Under the pieces are notes generated by a model. That model was given only the letters and a program-made list of their open reading frames with translations, was not told the origin of the DNA and searched no databases. DNA of 64,000 nucleotides. Origin: Candidatus Hydrogenedentota bacterium (GTDB taxonomy: Bacteria > Hydrogenedentota > Hydrogenedentia > Hydrogenedentales > CAILVY01). A program made the translations under genes and the position numbers. Positions within the stretch are counted from its first letter, which is position 1. Every line of letters begins with the position of its first letter. Positions 50,988 to 59,085 of the stretch are shown here, one piece after another. The stretch lies in contig JAKQOG010000108.1 in the NCBI GenBank assembly GCA_029565395.1, positions 1-64,000 of the forward strand. Reading direction: 5' to 3'.

Positions 50988-53102
50988 ATGGGATTCACAT
51001 TGTTTGTTCTCCTGCCTATTCTTTCCGCGGATGCCATCTGGTCTTCCCAGGCGGAATCGTTCGCGCTGGGGCCGGTTCCCGCCATGGTAGACCTGCGCAA
51101 CATGCTCACGCAACACCTCGTGAAGAAAAGCTGCGCGTTGCTGGACGCCACCGCGCAACGCCGCCGCGATGCACTGGCCGCGGGACAGTTCAATGCGTGG
51201 CGCGCTTCCGTCCGAGAAGCGGTGCTTAATGCGCTGGGGCCGATGCCGTTCGGCAAGGAGGGGTGCCCGCTGAATGTCCGCGTGGTATCCCGGCACGAAC
51301 GCGAATACTACACCATTGAGAATGTGCTCTTTGAATCCCTGCCGGGATATGAGGTCAATGCGTCCGTGTATCTCCCGCGCGCCGATGCATTCCCGCCGCC
51401 GTGGCCGGGCATCGTGATTCCCGTCGGGCACAGCGCCAAGACCCGTGAAAGTTACCAGAAACCCGCGCAGGCCTTTACGCGCATGGGGTATCTCGCCCTC
51501 ACGTTCGATCCGCCGGGACAAGGCGGCGAGAAGCGCCCCGGTAACGATCATTTCTCTGACGGGGTGCGCTGTTATCTCACCGGTCATTCCTCCAACCGCT
51601 ATTTCATCATCGACGCCCTGCGCTGCATCGATTATCTCGAAACCCGCCCGGATGTGGATATGAAAAACGGCGTGGGCATGACCGGGGTGAGCGGCGGCGG
51701 CATGACCACCATGTGGGCCATGGTGCTGGACAACCGCATCACGGCGGCGGGGCCTTCCTGCTGCGCCGTGCCGCGCGCGCTGCATCCCATCCTCGACAAT
51801 TACGCGGAATGTCCGGAAGTGCTTGCCTTCGGGCGCTTCTCCGCATTTGATGACGCCGACCTCTTCACCGCCGCGATTCCTACTCCGGTGCTGTTGATGG
51901 CCGGGGCAAAAGATGAAGTGTTTACGGCGGACATGAGCCGAAGCCTCGCCAACGAATTGAAGGAATCCTTTACGCAAGCAAAACACGAAGACCAGTTTTC
52001 CTTCTTCCTTGATCCTGGCGGGCATAATTACAGCCTCGCCATGGCGGTCGAGTTCACCAAATGGATGGACCACTGGGTGCAGGGAATTCCTGAGCGAAAA
52101 CTTCCCGCCATTGCCGAAGACAGCCTGGAAATGGTTCCGGACGATCTCCTCGCGTGTCATCCCCGAACGGATTGCAATATGTACACCATCAACAAGGCCA
52201 TGGCGCAGGATCTGCGGGAACATCGGAGCTTTGCCTCGATTCAGGAAGCCGTGCGCGCCGTGATCAACGTGAAGGAAATGCAACCGGCGCCCGAGTGCCG
52301 CGCGGGGGCGCCCTCCCTCGTGTGGTTTCATTACCTCCAGGAGTTGATGCTCACACCGGAACCCGGTATCGAACTCCCCGCTACATTATTGTATCCGGCG
52401 AAAGCGGAGTGGCGCGGCGCGGCCGTTTTGTATTTTGATGATCGTGGACGCTGGACCGATCTGCGCACCAGCGGCCCGCTGGCAGGGCTTACAGGATTCA
52501 TTGACGCCAACACAAACGGCCCGGCGATTCTCACTGTGGATGTGCGGGGTTGGGGCGATTCCCATCCCGCGGATCTCCGCTATGATATCGCGGGCTGGGG
52601 CGGACGCGGGCGCTGGATCGAATACGTGTCCGCAGCGATGGGCGATCCCGTGCTGGCGATGCGCGTCCGTGATGGATTATCCGCGCTGGCATGGCTCCGC
52701 GCACAACCCCACATCGATCCCGCCAAAATCATTGCGGGCGGACACGGCATGGGCGGCGTGATTGCGCTGCACCTCGCCGCCCTCGATTCCACCCTCGCAG
52801 GCGTATTCGCGGAGTCCCCATTAGCCACCTTCGAGTCCTTGGCTGCCTCAGAGAACTATTCCTGGTCCCCGGAAGATTTTTTGCCGGGCGTTTTAAAGCA
52901 TTACGACCTCCCGGAACTCGCTGCGGCCCTCACCATGCCCGCGCTTATCGCCCAACCCCTCGACGCCGCCAAAAAACCTCTTCCGAAAAAAGACGCCGAA
53001 GAGATGTACCAATCCGCCCTTAGAAAAGGAGAAAAATTCTCCCTGATTGCAGAATCCGATGCAGGCGCTATCCAGCATTTCGTGCAGAATATCCTGAAAT
53101 AG
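50988..53102 (+). CDS. Exported tandem alpha/beta-hydrolase (acetyl-xylan-esterase-like)
   Basis: A 704-aa protein with a signal peptide (MGFTLFVLLPILSADA) and two hydrolase domains. The first (about 90-380) resembles acetyl-xylan-esterase/DLH enzymes: VIPVGHSAKTRESYQKPA, nucleophile in GMTGVSGGGMTT near residue 234, acid in MAGAKDEVF and His in DPGGHNYSLA. The second (about 440-700) keeps the fold (LTVDVRGWGDSHPADL), but the nucleophile elbow reads GGHGMGG, with Gly in place of Ser. It is probably non-catalytic. AAAAGGAG precedes the ATG at 50988; an in-frame ATG at 50931 would add 19 residues before the signal. Substrate unknown, likely an esterified glycan. Confidence 0.85.
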   Translation: MGFTLFVLLPILSADAIWSSQAESFALGPVPAMVDLRNMLTQHLVKKSCALLDATAQRRRDALAAGQFNAWRASVREAVLNALGPMPFGKEGCPLNVRVVSRHEREYYTIENVLFESLPGYEVNASVYLPRADAFPPPWPGIVIPVGHSAKTRESYQKPAQAFTRMGYLALTFDPPGQGGEKRPGNDHFSDGVRCYLTGHSSNRYFIIDALRCIDYLETRPDVDMKNGVGMTGVSGGGMTTMWAMVLDNRITAAGPSCCAVPRALHPILDNYAECPEVLAFGRFSAFDDADLFTAAIPTPVLLMAGAKDEVFTADMSRSLANELKESFTQAKHEDQFSFFLDPGGHNYSLAMAVEFTKWMDHWVQGIPERKLPAIAEDSLEMVPDDLLACHPRTDCNMYTINKAMAQDLREHRSFASIQEAVRAVINVKEMQPAPECRAGAPSLVWFHYLQELMLTPEPGIELPATLLYPAKAEWRGAAVLYFDDRGRWTDLRTSGPLAGLTGFIDANTNGPAILTVDVRGWGDSHPADLRYDIAGWGGRGRWIEYVSAAMGDPVLAMRVRDGLSALAWLRAQPHIDPAKIIAGGHGMGGVIALHLAALDSTLAGVFAESPLATFESLAASENYSWSPEDFLPGVLKHYDLPELAAALTMPALIAQPLDAAKKPLPKKDAEEMYQSALRKGEKFSLIAESDAGAIQHFVQNILK

Positions 53103-53184
53103 TGGATCCAATCGTAATTGATAAAATGCATATGATGATTTAAACATCTGCTATACTCCTCATCAACCAATTGGAAGGAGTGGA

Positions 53185-54597
53185 ATGTTGATGCGGGAGG
53201 CAAGACCCAAAGTACATGTTTCGGGGATTGGGGGGACAGCGATGGTGGCGGGGGCGCGGCTGGCGATTGAAGCAGGTTGGGAGGTGCGTGGGAGTGATAA
53301 TCCCCTGTATCCCCCAACATCGGAGATGGTGGAGGCGCTGGGCGTTCCTGTGGCGCAAGGGTATGCGCCGGAGAATCTGGATTGGAATCCGGATCTTGTA
53401 ATGATCGGCAATGCCTTGAGCCGGGGAAATGCTGAGGTGGAAGCGGTATTAGAGCGCGGGCTGCGATATGTAAGCCTTCCGGAATGGTTAAAAGAACATG
53501 TTCTCCGAAAGCGCCGTCCGGTGGCGGTGTGCGGCACCCATGGCAAAACCACCACGACGGCATTGACCGCCCATGTGCTCGATCAGTGTGGATTGAATCC
53601 CGGTTTCCTGATCGGCGGCCAGCCCCTGAACTTCACGCATTCCGCAAGGCTGGGCCCGGAGGGTGCGCCGTTTGTGATCGAGGGCGATGAATATGACACG
53701 GCCTTTTTCGACAAGCGGGCGAAATTCTTCCACTACATCCCCCATATCGCCATCGTCACGTCGATCGAATTCGATCACGGCGACATTTATAAAGACCTCG
53801 CGGAAATTGAACTCGCCTTTCAGCGCATGCTCCGGCAGATTCCCCGGAATGGCGCGCTCATCCTTTGCGCCGATAACCACGCGCTGCATTTGAAGGGCCA
53901 TGCCTTCTCCCCGGTGGTCACGTATGGATTCGCGGAGGGGGTGGAATGGCGTGGAGAGATCCTTGGTGTCGCAAAGGGTTTCCAACGCATGCGGGTATTC
54001 CATAACGACACGCCGTGGGCAGTGATCGAATCGCCGATGGCGGGAAAACACAATCTGCAAAATGCGCTGTCAGCCATTGCCGTTGCGGCATGGCACGGCG
54101 CGGCTCCGGAACAAGTCGCCGGGGCCGTGCGCACCTTCAAAGGGGTGCGGCGGCGTATGGAAGTGTTCTTGGAGGCGCGCGGCATCACGTTCATAGATGA
54201 TTTTGCACATCATCCCACGGCCATCCGGGAAACCATCGTGGCGGCGCGGATGCGCTGGCCGGGACAACGCCTGCGGGTGTTGTTCGAGCCGCGGTCCAAT
54301 ACCACCGTCACAAAGCAATTTCAGCAGGATCTTGAAGAAGCCTTTGTTGAAGCGGATGAAGTGTGGCTGGGCCCCATTCATCGCGCGGAACGCATTCCGG
54401 AGGACATTCGGCTGGATCGTGCCGTATTGACGGCGGCCCTGTCAAAGCGTGGGATTTCCGCACAGTTCAGCGACAGCCCGGAGGACATTGCGAAAGAAGT
54501 CGTGCGCACCGCAAGGGAAGGCGACATTGTGCTCATCCTCAGCAACGGCGCCTTCGGCGGAATCTACAATCACTTCAGCACCGCCTGCGCCGAGTAA
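53185..54597 (+). CDS. mpl: UDP-N-acetylmuramate:tripeptide ligase Mpl
   Basis: A 470-aa Mur-type ligase that joins recycled L-Ala-gamma-D-Glu-meso-DAP to UDP-MurNAc, saving murein peptides. It starts with a Rossmann-like VHVSGIGGTAMVAGARLA, then ATP loop VAVCGTHGKTTTTAL near 117, and Mpl-typical FVIEGDEYDTAFFDKRAKF. The C-terminal domain reads RGITFIDDFAHHPTAIRETI and VLFEPRSNTT. This implies a DAP-type peptidoglycan and murein recycling. The start is at 53185 or 53191 (both in frame; GAAGGAG upstream). Transcribed alone. Confidence 0.94.
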   Translation: MLMREARPKVHVSGIGGTAMVAGARLAIEAGWEVRGSDNPLYPPTSEMVEALGVPVAQGYAPENLDWNPDLVMIGNALSRGNAEVEAVLERGLRYVSLPEWLKEHVLRKRRPVAVCGTHGKTTTTALTAHVLDQCGLNPGFLIGGQPLNFTHSARLGPEGAPFVIEGDEYDTAFFDKRAKFFHYIPHIAIVTSIEFDHGDIYKDLAEIELAFQRMLRQIPRNGALILCADNHALHLKGHAFSPVVTYGFAEGVEWRGEILGVAKGFQRMRVFHNDTPWAVIESPMAGKHNLQNALSAIAVAAWHGAAPEQVAGAVRTFKGVRRRMEVFLEARGITFIDDFAHHPTAIRETIVAARMRWPGQRLRVLFEPRSNTTVTKQFQQDLEEAFVEADEVWLGPIHRAERIPEDIRLDRAVLTAALSKRGISAQFSDSPEDIAKEVVRTAREGDIVLILSNGAFGGIYNHFSTACAE

Positions 54598-54627
54598 AAG
54601 CCCTGCACACAAAAAGCGCCCCGTGCC

Positions 54628-54738
54628 GGGAGGGCGAGGCTCCCGCCGAGCCGTAAAAACAAGATCGGGTGAGTTGCCGGATCACGAATTCTATACGGTA
54701 AATTTAGTTTTACGGCTCGGCGGGAGCCTCGCCCTCCC
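54628..54738. repeat. Long palindromic (REP/MITE-like) element with 31-bp arms
   Basis: GGGAGGGCGAGGCTCCCGCC... (54628-54660) is matched by its reverse complement at 54707-54738. Arms of about 31 bases agree except one A in an A-run; the loop is about 46 bases. A second short copy of CGCCCTCCCGG follows at about 54747. In translation the arms read EGEAPAEP and GGSLALP, strings I recall as frequent spurious ORF ends in PVC and other genomes. It lies between the convergent mpl and propeller-protein genes and could double as a terminator. Confidence 0.8.
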
Positions 54739-54761
54739 AACGCTTCGCCCTCCCGGCCTAT

Positions 54762-56747
54762 CTATTTTTCTTCTGCGATAAAGCTGTGGAACCGGCCCAT
54801 CCAATAGGGCAGGAGGTAGGCCGCACCGTCATCCTCGACGCGGGGCTGTCCTTGATCGTCAGGAACGTAGGGGTCGGCGTTCCATTTGGCGAATTTGCGC
54901 TCATCAACAGGCAGCACGCGGGTGAGCAGGTGGACGCCGAAGCGATTAGGATTCCCGGAGAACACAACATCCGCCCGATGACTGTTCATCATGCCCCATT
55001 GCCGGCGGTCGGTGAGAATTTGCCGCAGGTTTTCAACCGCGCCCTCGATATCGGCGTAATGCGGATCCACCGTGGCGTACACAAACGTATAGAAACTGGA
55101 ATGTTCCGGGCGCACCGCTTCGTAATGCCGCCGCACGCCCTGGCACAACGCTTTTCTAATCTGCGGATCTTTTTCCAGTTGTAAAATGGGATACCATGCC
55201 ACAAAACCCAATTGATCGTCGGAATGATTCACTTCGTCCGGGAATAATTTCTTGGTGAGCAACACATTGTTGAGATAGCCGTGGTCCAGGATTAATTTTC
55301 GGTAGTGTTTCAGGTACTTTTTATCACCGGTAATGTAATGGGACACTTTGAGAAACGATAGCATTTGAAGGCTGTTCAACCCGCATTCCACATAGTTTGC
55401 GGGATTCTCGTTCAGAGCCTCCGGATTCCAGAATCCCCAGCGGGTGCGTTTCCCGTCCCAGTCGATCAACTGGTAATTGTTTTTAACAAGGTAATCCGTC
55501 AGCGCGCGAAGTTGCTTGATCAACAATGCTTTCTCCGCCTCATCATACCGCGCAATGTGCTCGTAATAGGTGTAAAAAGCAAGGTAATGGCCGTCGATTT
55601 CGTCGGAAGAAGTGTCGCTCTTCCAATACATCGTGCCGTCGGGCGTGGGCCGCCATTGCGGGCCTTTTTTACTGCCCTCCCCGGCGGGAAGCACGCTGCG
55701 CGCCACAAGGCCGGGAATACCGGAGGCGTTTTGCAGCATGTACAGCGCGTGCATGCTCTCTCGCGCGGAAGCGCGGGCCGCTTCGTCTTTTGTGACGCCG
55801 TAACACAGCGACATGGCCGCGACATGATACGCGGTCCACAGCCCGTCGTTGTCTTGATCAGGGATACTATGCGCGGCGGGATCTATCGCATCATCAAGCA
55901 CGCAATCCGCCACCAGACCGAGGCGGCGGTGCCGTTCATTGACGCGGTTTTCAATGATGCGCGCCTTTTCAAGCAAGGTGCGCTGCACGAAATCGATGCG
56001 CCCCACCCCGGCATCCGTCAGAAAATATACCGCATCCCCTGTGGGAGAAATGGCAATGGATCGCACGTGATCGTCCGGGAGATAGCGTTTTCCCGCCCGG
56101 TAGAACCATTTCCGATCCGGTGCGGCGGGGTTGTACAGAATCGCTCCATGATCCGTGCCGATCCAGAGTTGATCCTTTCGGTCCACCGCGAGCGCGGTGA
56201 TGTTTTCCACCGGGAGGCCATCCCGGCCCTGGAGATGCGACCATGCGCCTTGTGAAGTGCGCTGGCTCAGTCCAAGAGGAGTTCCCACCCAGAGAATACT
56301 TTTTGAATCGACGGCGAGTGCGGTAATGCGCGTGGCCAATGGACCGTCCACGCCGTAGTGTTCATGACGGACCGGTTTTTTATCGCCCGGACGCTGTACA
56401 TAGAGCCCTTCATCCGTGGCGAACCACGTGCAATCTCCTTGTCGTGCCTGGGCGTTCACGACGAGGTCTTTTTTGAGGAAAGGCCTGGGCGCGGTGGCAA
56501 AAATAAGTTTTCCTTCGCTGTCAACATGGATCGCGGTGGCATTTTCCGGCGCGGGGAGGATGGCGAAGTTGCGCACGTGTTCGATGAAAGGTTCGACAGG
56601 AACAGGCAGTGTACGCGGCGGCGCCAACGGAAGCAACGGCGGAGTCACGTTATAAAGCGTGATTTCCTTTCCCCGGAGGATATCCGCATCGGCCAGATTG
56701 TCCACAGTCATCAAAACGATTGTCAGACAGAGTGCATGGATCAACAT
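54762..56747 (-). CDS. Exported propeller plus alpha-toroid protein
   Basis: A 661-aa protein. Signal peptide (MLIHALCLTIVLM, cut near DNLADA). A beta-propeller half (about 60-270) with two-component-regulator-type blades: ITALAVDSKSILWVGTPLGL and ITALAVDRKDQLWIGTDHGA. A helical half (about 275-655), with repeated paired helices and aromatic/acidic pockets (DQDNDGLWTAYHVAAMSLC, YWKSDTSSDEIDGHYLAFY), resembles the alpha/alpha toroid of glycan lyases or hydrolases. The propeller normally precedes a sensor kinase; here no membrane helix or kinase follows. The ATG at 56747 has GGAAGAG upstream. It starts 37 bases after the polytopic membrane protein, likely one operon. Confidence 0.78.
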   Translation of the reverse strand: MLIHALCLTIVLMTVDNLADADILRGKEITLYNVTPPLLPLAPPRTLPVPVEPFIEHVRNFAILPAPENATAIHVDSEGKLIFATAPRPFLKKDLVVNAQARQGDCTWFATDEGLYVQRPGDKKPVRHEHYGVDGPLATRITALAVDSKSILWVGTPLGLSQRTSQGAWSHLQGRDGLPVENITALAVDRKDQLWIGTDHGAILYNPAAPDRKWFYRAGKRYLPDDHVRSIAISPTGDAVYFLTDAGVGRIDFVQRTLLEKARIIENRVNERHRRLGLVADCVLDDAIDPAAHSIPDQDNDGLWTAYHVAAMSLCYGVTKDEAARASARESMHALYMLQNASGIPGLVARSVLPAGEGSKKGPQWRPTPDGTMYWKSDTSSDEIDGHYLAFYTYYEHIARYDEAEKALLIKQLRALTDYLVKNNYQLIDWDGKRTRWGFWNPEALNENPANYVECGLNSLQMLSFLKVSHYITGDKKYLKHYRKLILDHGYLNNVLLTKKLFPDEVNHSDDQLGFVAWYPILQLEKDPQIRKALCQGVRRHYEAVRPEHSSFYTFVYATVDPHYADIEGAVENLRQILTDRRQWGMMNSHRADVVFSGNPNRFGVHLLTRVLPVDERKFAKWNADPYVPDDQGQPRVEDDGAAYLLPYWMGRFHSFIAEEK

Positions 56748-56784
56748 AATTTTCTCTTCCATGTCCAATTTTTAGTTATAGACT

Positions 56785-58848
56785 TTAACGGGTGAGTCTT
56801 TGGTGTCGGGGTTGGTCTTTCCAGTCGGAGGGCAAAGTCAACGTGAGCCATAGGGGAATGGGATCGGCGTTGGTTACCCGGAAAATCCCGGCGAGGCGAT
56901 CGAGATCACGTTGAGGCATGCGAATGCCGGTAAAGCGTGACTGCGGGCTGAAGTACAGGGGGAAATAGAGCCGGGTCGGGCCGCCGTGTTGGCCGAGACG
57001 CACATTCACGGTGCGGGTATAGTCGAAGTGTTCGCGATCTTCGGCTTCATATGCGAAAGTTACGGGAATGTTGACGAACGCGCCCTTCAATTCCACCATG
57101 AGGTATTCATATTGAACAGGTTTTGCAGGGTCAGGGGCGGGAATGCCGGGCAGGCGCAATAACACGGTGTCCGTGGTTTCTAGTTGAGGTTCATAGGCTA
57201 GCCGCTGGACAATCCGCGTTTCGACCTTGGAAATGAGATTGCCCACGGTGAAATGCTGATACGCGCAAGTGGCGGCGAGAAGCCCCGAAAGACCCAGCGC
57301 GGCGATCACGACAAATGCCGCCGCGCGCAGCATGGCGGCGGGAATCGAGAAGTTTGACAGATCGTCTCCGGATTGGTGCGGGGAAACGGAAGAGACGAGA
57401 GACCATGCCCGTTGCAAGAGAAAACCGATGGTCCACAGGCTGATGAATTCGAATTGGAAGGCGTGGCGGAGGTTGAACTGGATGGCGGGATATCCCGCGA
57501 AGTACAGCAAAAGGAACAGCGCGGCGAACGCCCAGCGCAAATCGGCGCACGCGATCAGGATCAGGGCGGCAAGTGCAAAATAGCGCCCGCCGCCGGGAAT
57601 GTGATCGAGCGCTATGGAACGCCATTCATACAATCGGCACAGAAATTGATTGGTGATATTCATGGGCCACGGCCGGCTGGGATCGGGATGCATTTCATCG
57701 AGCACGCGCAATACGGAGGTGTAACCGCGCACGACCAGATCGCCGGGAAATGTCTTCAGATATTCCATAAAATAGAGCTGCGTGGCTTCGTGGTATTCCG
57801 GCATCATGACGTGCGTAGGCGGCATGGAACCGTGTATGCGCTGCATATAACTCTGAACCACGTTCGCAATGTAGAAATCGCTGTAGGGTCCCCCGAGCGT
57901 GTAGAGGGCCGAACCGACGCCAAGGCGATCATCGCAATAGGCGAGGAAGCCCAGCAGGGCGACATGGCAGAAGTGGCCGGCTTCTTTAAAAACTTCTAAA
58001 AGAATGGGATATCCCGCGCCGATGAACGCGAGGGTGAAAAAGGCCGCCGCGAAGAAGCGGGTGATCCAGCGGGCGCGCATGAGCAGCAAGATCACGAAGA
58101 AAGCGGGGAAGGCAATGCCGAGATCGGTGCGGAAACCCACGCCGAGGCCCAGTATCGCGCCGCAAAGGATAGACATCCCCAGCACTTTCCACCAGCGCGG
58201 GGAATGTTTGACGAGATAACCCATAATCAACAGAACGAGCAAGAGAAACGGCGCTTTGGCATAGTCGCGGAGGTGCGGGATCATTTGGAGGTGCAGCGGC
58301 GAGAGGGCGATCAATAATGCGCCCAGCACCGCCAGCCCGCGGCGCATCCCGAGCCGGAACAAGCCATACACCGCGGCGACGGTCGTGCCATAGAGCAGCC
58401 CGCATAATGGCGTGAGCGCGGACCAGCACACGCCGAAGAGCCACCAGCATCCCAAAACCGCCCACACCAGATACAGGTGGTAACGTTGCCAGGCGAGAAA
58501 TCCGGGGAATTGCTCTTGCGGATGATACGCGTCAATTTCCTCGAAGGACATGCTTGAGGTGTCGTGCGGCAACACCCGGACATTCGGGGGAATCGCCGCG
58601 CAGTCAAAACAGTCGGTTTTATATTCGAGAAAGGAATCGAGACCGGGAACGTCCGGAACCATCGGATTTTCGAAGCCATGCCCGCAGACATACATGATGG
58701 CCTGCATAAAGGTGGTGTTTTGCCAGAACTGTGGCACGCCGCCCCACGTGGCGTTGTAAAGACCGCCCGCGAACGCGCCGATTAAAAACAAGGTGATCGC
58801 AAGCCCCCCGTCAACGGCCCAACTCCTTTTCCGCGGTTCCGGCTCCAT
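56785..58848 (-). CDS. Polytopic membrane protein, possibly GT39/ArnT-like glycosyltransferase
   Basis: A 687-aa protein with about 11-13 membrane segments in residues 15-520 and a soluble C-terminal domain (about 540-687; beta-rich, YEYLMVELKGAFVNIPVTFAYE). The first loop holds HPQEQFPGFLAWQRYHLYLVW. Later segments have GLGVGFRTDLGIAFPAF, reminiscent of dolichyl/undecaprenyl-phosphate mannose transferases. A clear catalytic Asp-Glu pair could not be fixed. If the call is right it moves a lipid-linked sugar at the periplasmic face. GAGGGAG precedes the ATG. It is divergent from the DUF5107 gene by 237 bases. Confidence 0.65.
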   Translation of the reverse strand: MEPEPRKRSWAVDGGLAITLFLIGAFAGGLYNATWGGVPQFWQNTTFMQAIMYVCGHGFENPMVPDVPGLDSFLEYKTDCFDCAAIPPNVRVLPHDTSSMSFEEIDAYHPQEQFPGFLAWQRYHLYLVWAVLGCWWLFGVCWSALTPLCGLLYGTTVAAVYGLFRLGMRRGLAVLGALLIALSPLHLQMIPHLRDYAKAPFLLLVLLIMGYLVKHSPRWWKVLGMSILCGAILGLGVGFRTDLGIAFPAFFVILLLMRARWITRFFAAAFFTLAFIGAGYPILLEVFKEAGHFCHVALLGFLAYCDDRLGVGSALYTLGGPYSDFYIANVVQSYMQRIHGSMPPTHVMMPEYHEATQLYFMEYLKTFPGDLVVRGYTSVLRVLDEMHPDPSRPWPMNITNQFLCRLYEWRSIALDHIPGGGRYFALAALILIACADLRWAFAALFLLLYFAGYPAIQFNLRHAFQFEFISLWTIGFLLQRAWSLVSSVSPHQSGDDLSNFSIPAAMLRAAAFVVIAALGLSGLLAATCAYQHFTVGNLISKVETRIVQRLAYEPQLETTDTVLLRLPGIPAPDPAKPVQYEYLMVELKGAFVNIPVTFAYEAEDREHFDYTRTVNVRLGQHGGPTRLYFPLYFSPQSRFTGIRMPQRDLDRLAGIFRVTNADPIPLWLTLTLPSDWKDQPRHQRLTR

Positions 58849-59085
58849 GGTTTCTCCCTCGCGAAGGATGAGTGTAGCATAAAACCGCAGGGAACAGAAC
58901 TGGCAAACGGGAATCAGATAGGGGGAATCACGTACCTAGAAAATGACGAGGTTGTCCGGTTTTTCAATGCTAGCCCTCCCAAAACAACCGGGGAATACAT
59001 AACAAGACAAAAGATTGACATTTCCCCTTGGTAAAGTCAGACTGCTATGATTTGGGTTCGGGTTCTGTCACGAAAGGAACAAGCC

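Noticed and set aside
59015-59045. TTGACA ahead of the DUF5107 gene as a promoter
   Set aside because: At 17-base spacing the -10 position reads CAGACT, and the better TATGAT is 25 bases away, so the pair is not convincing.
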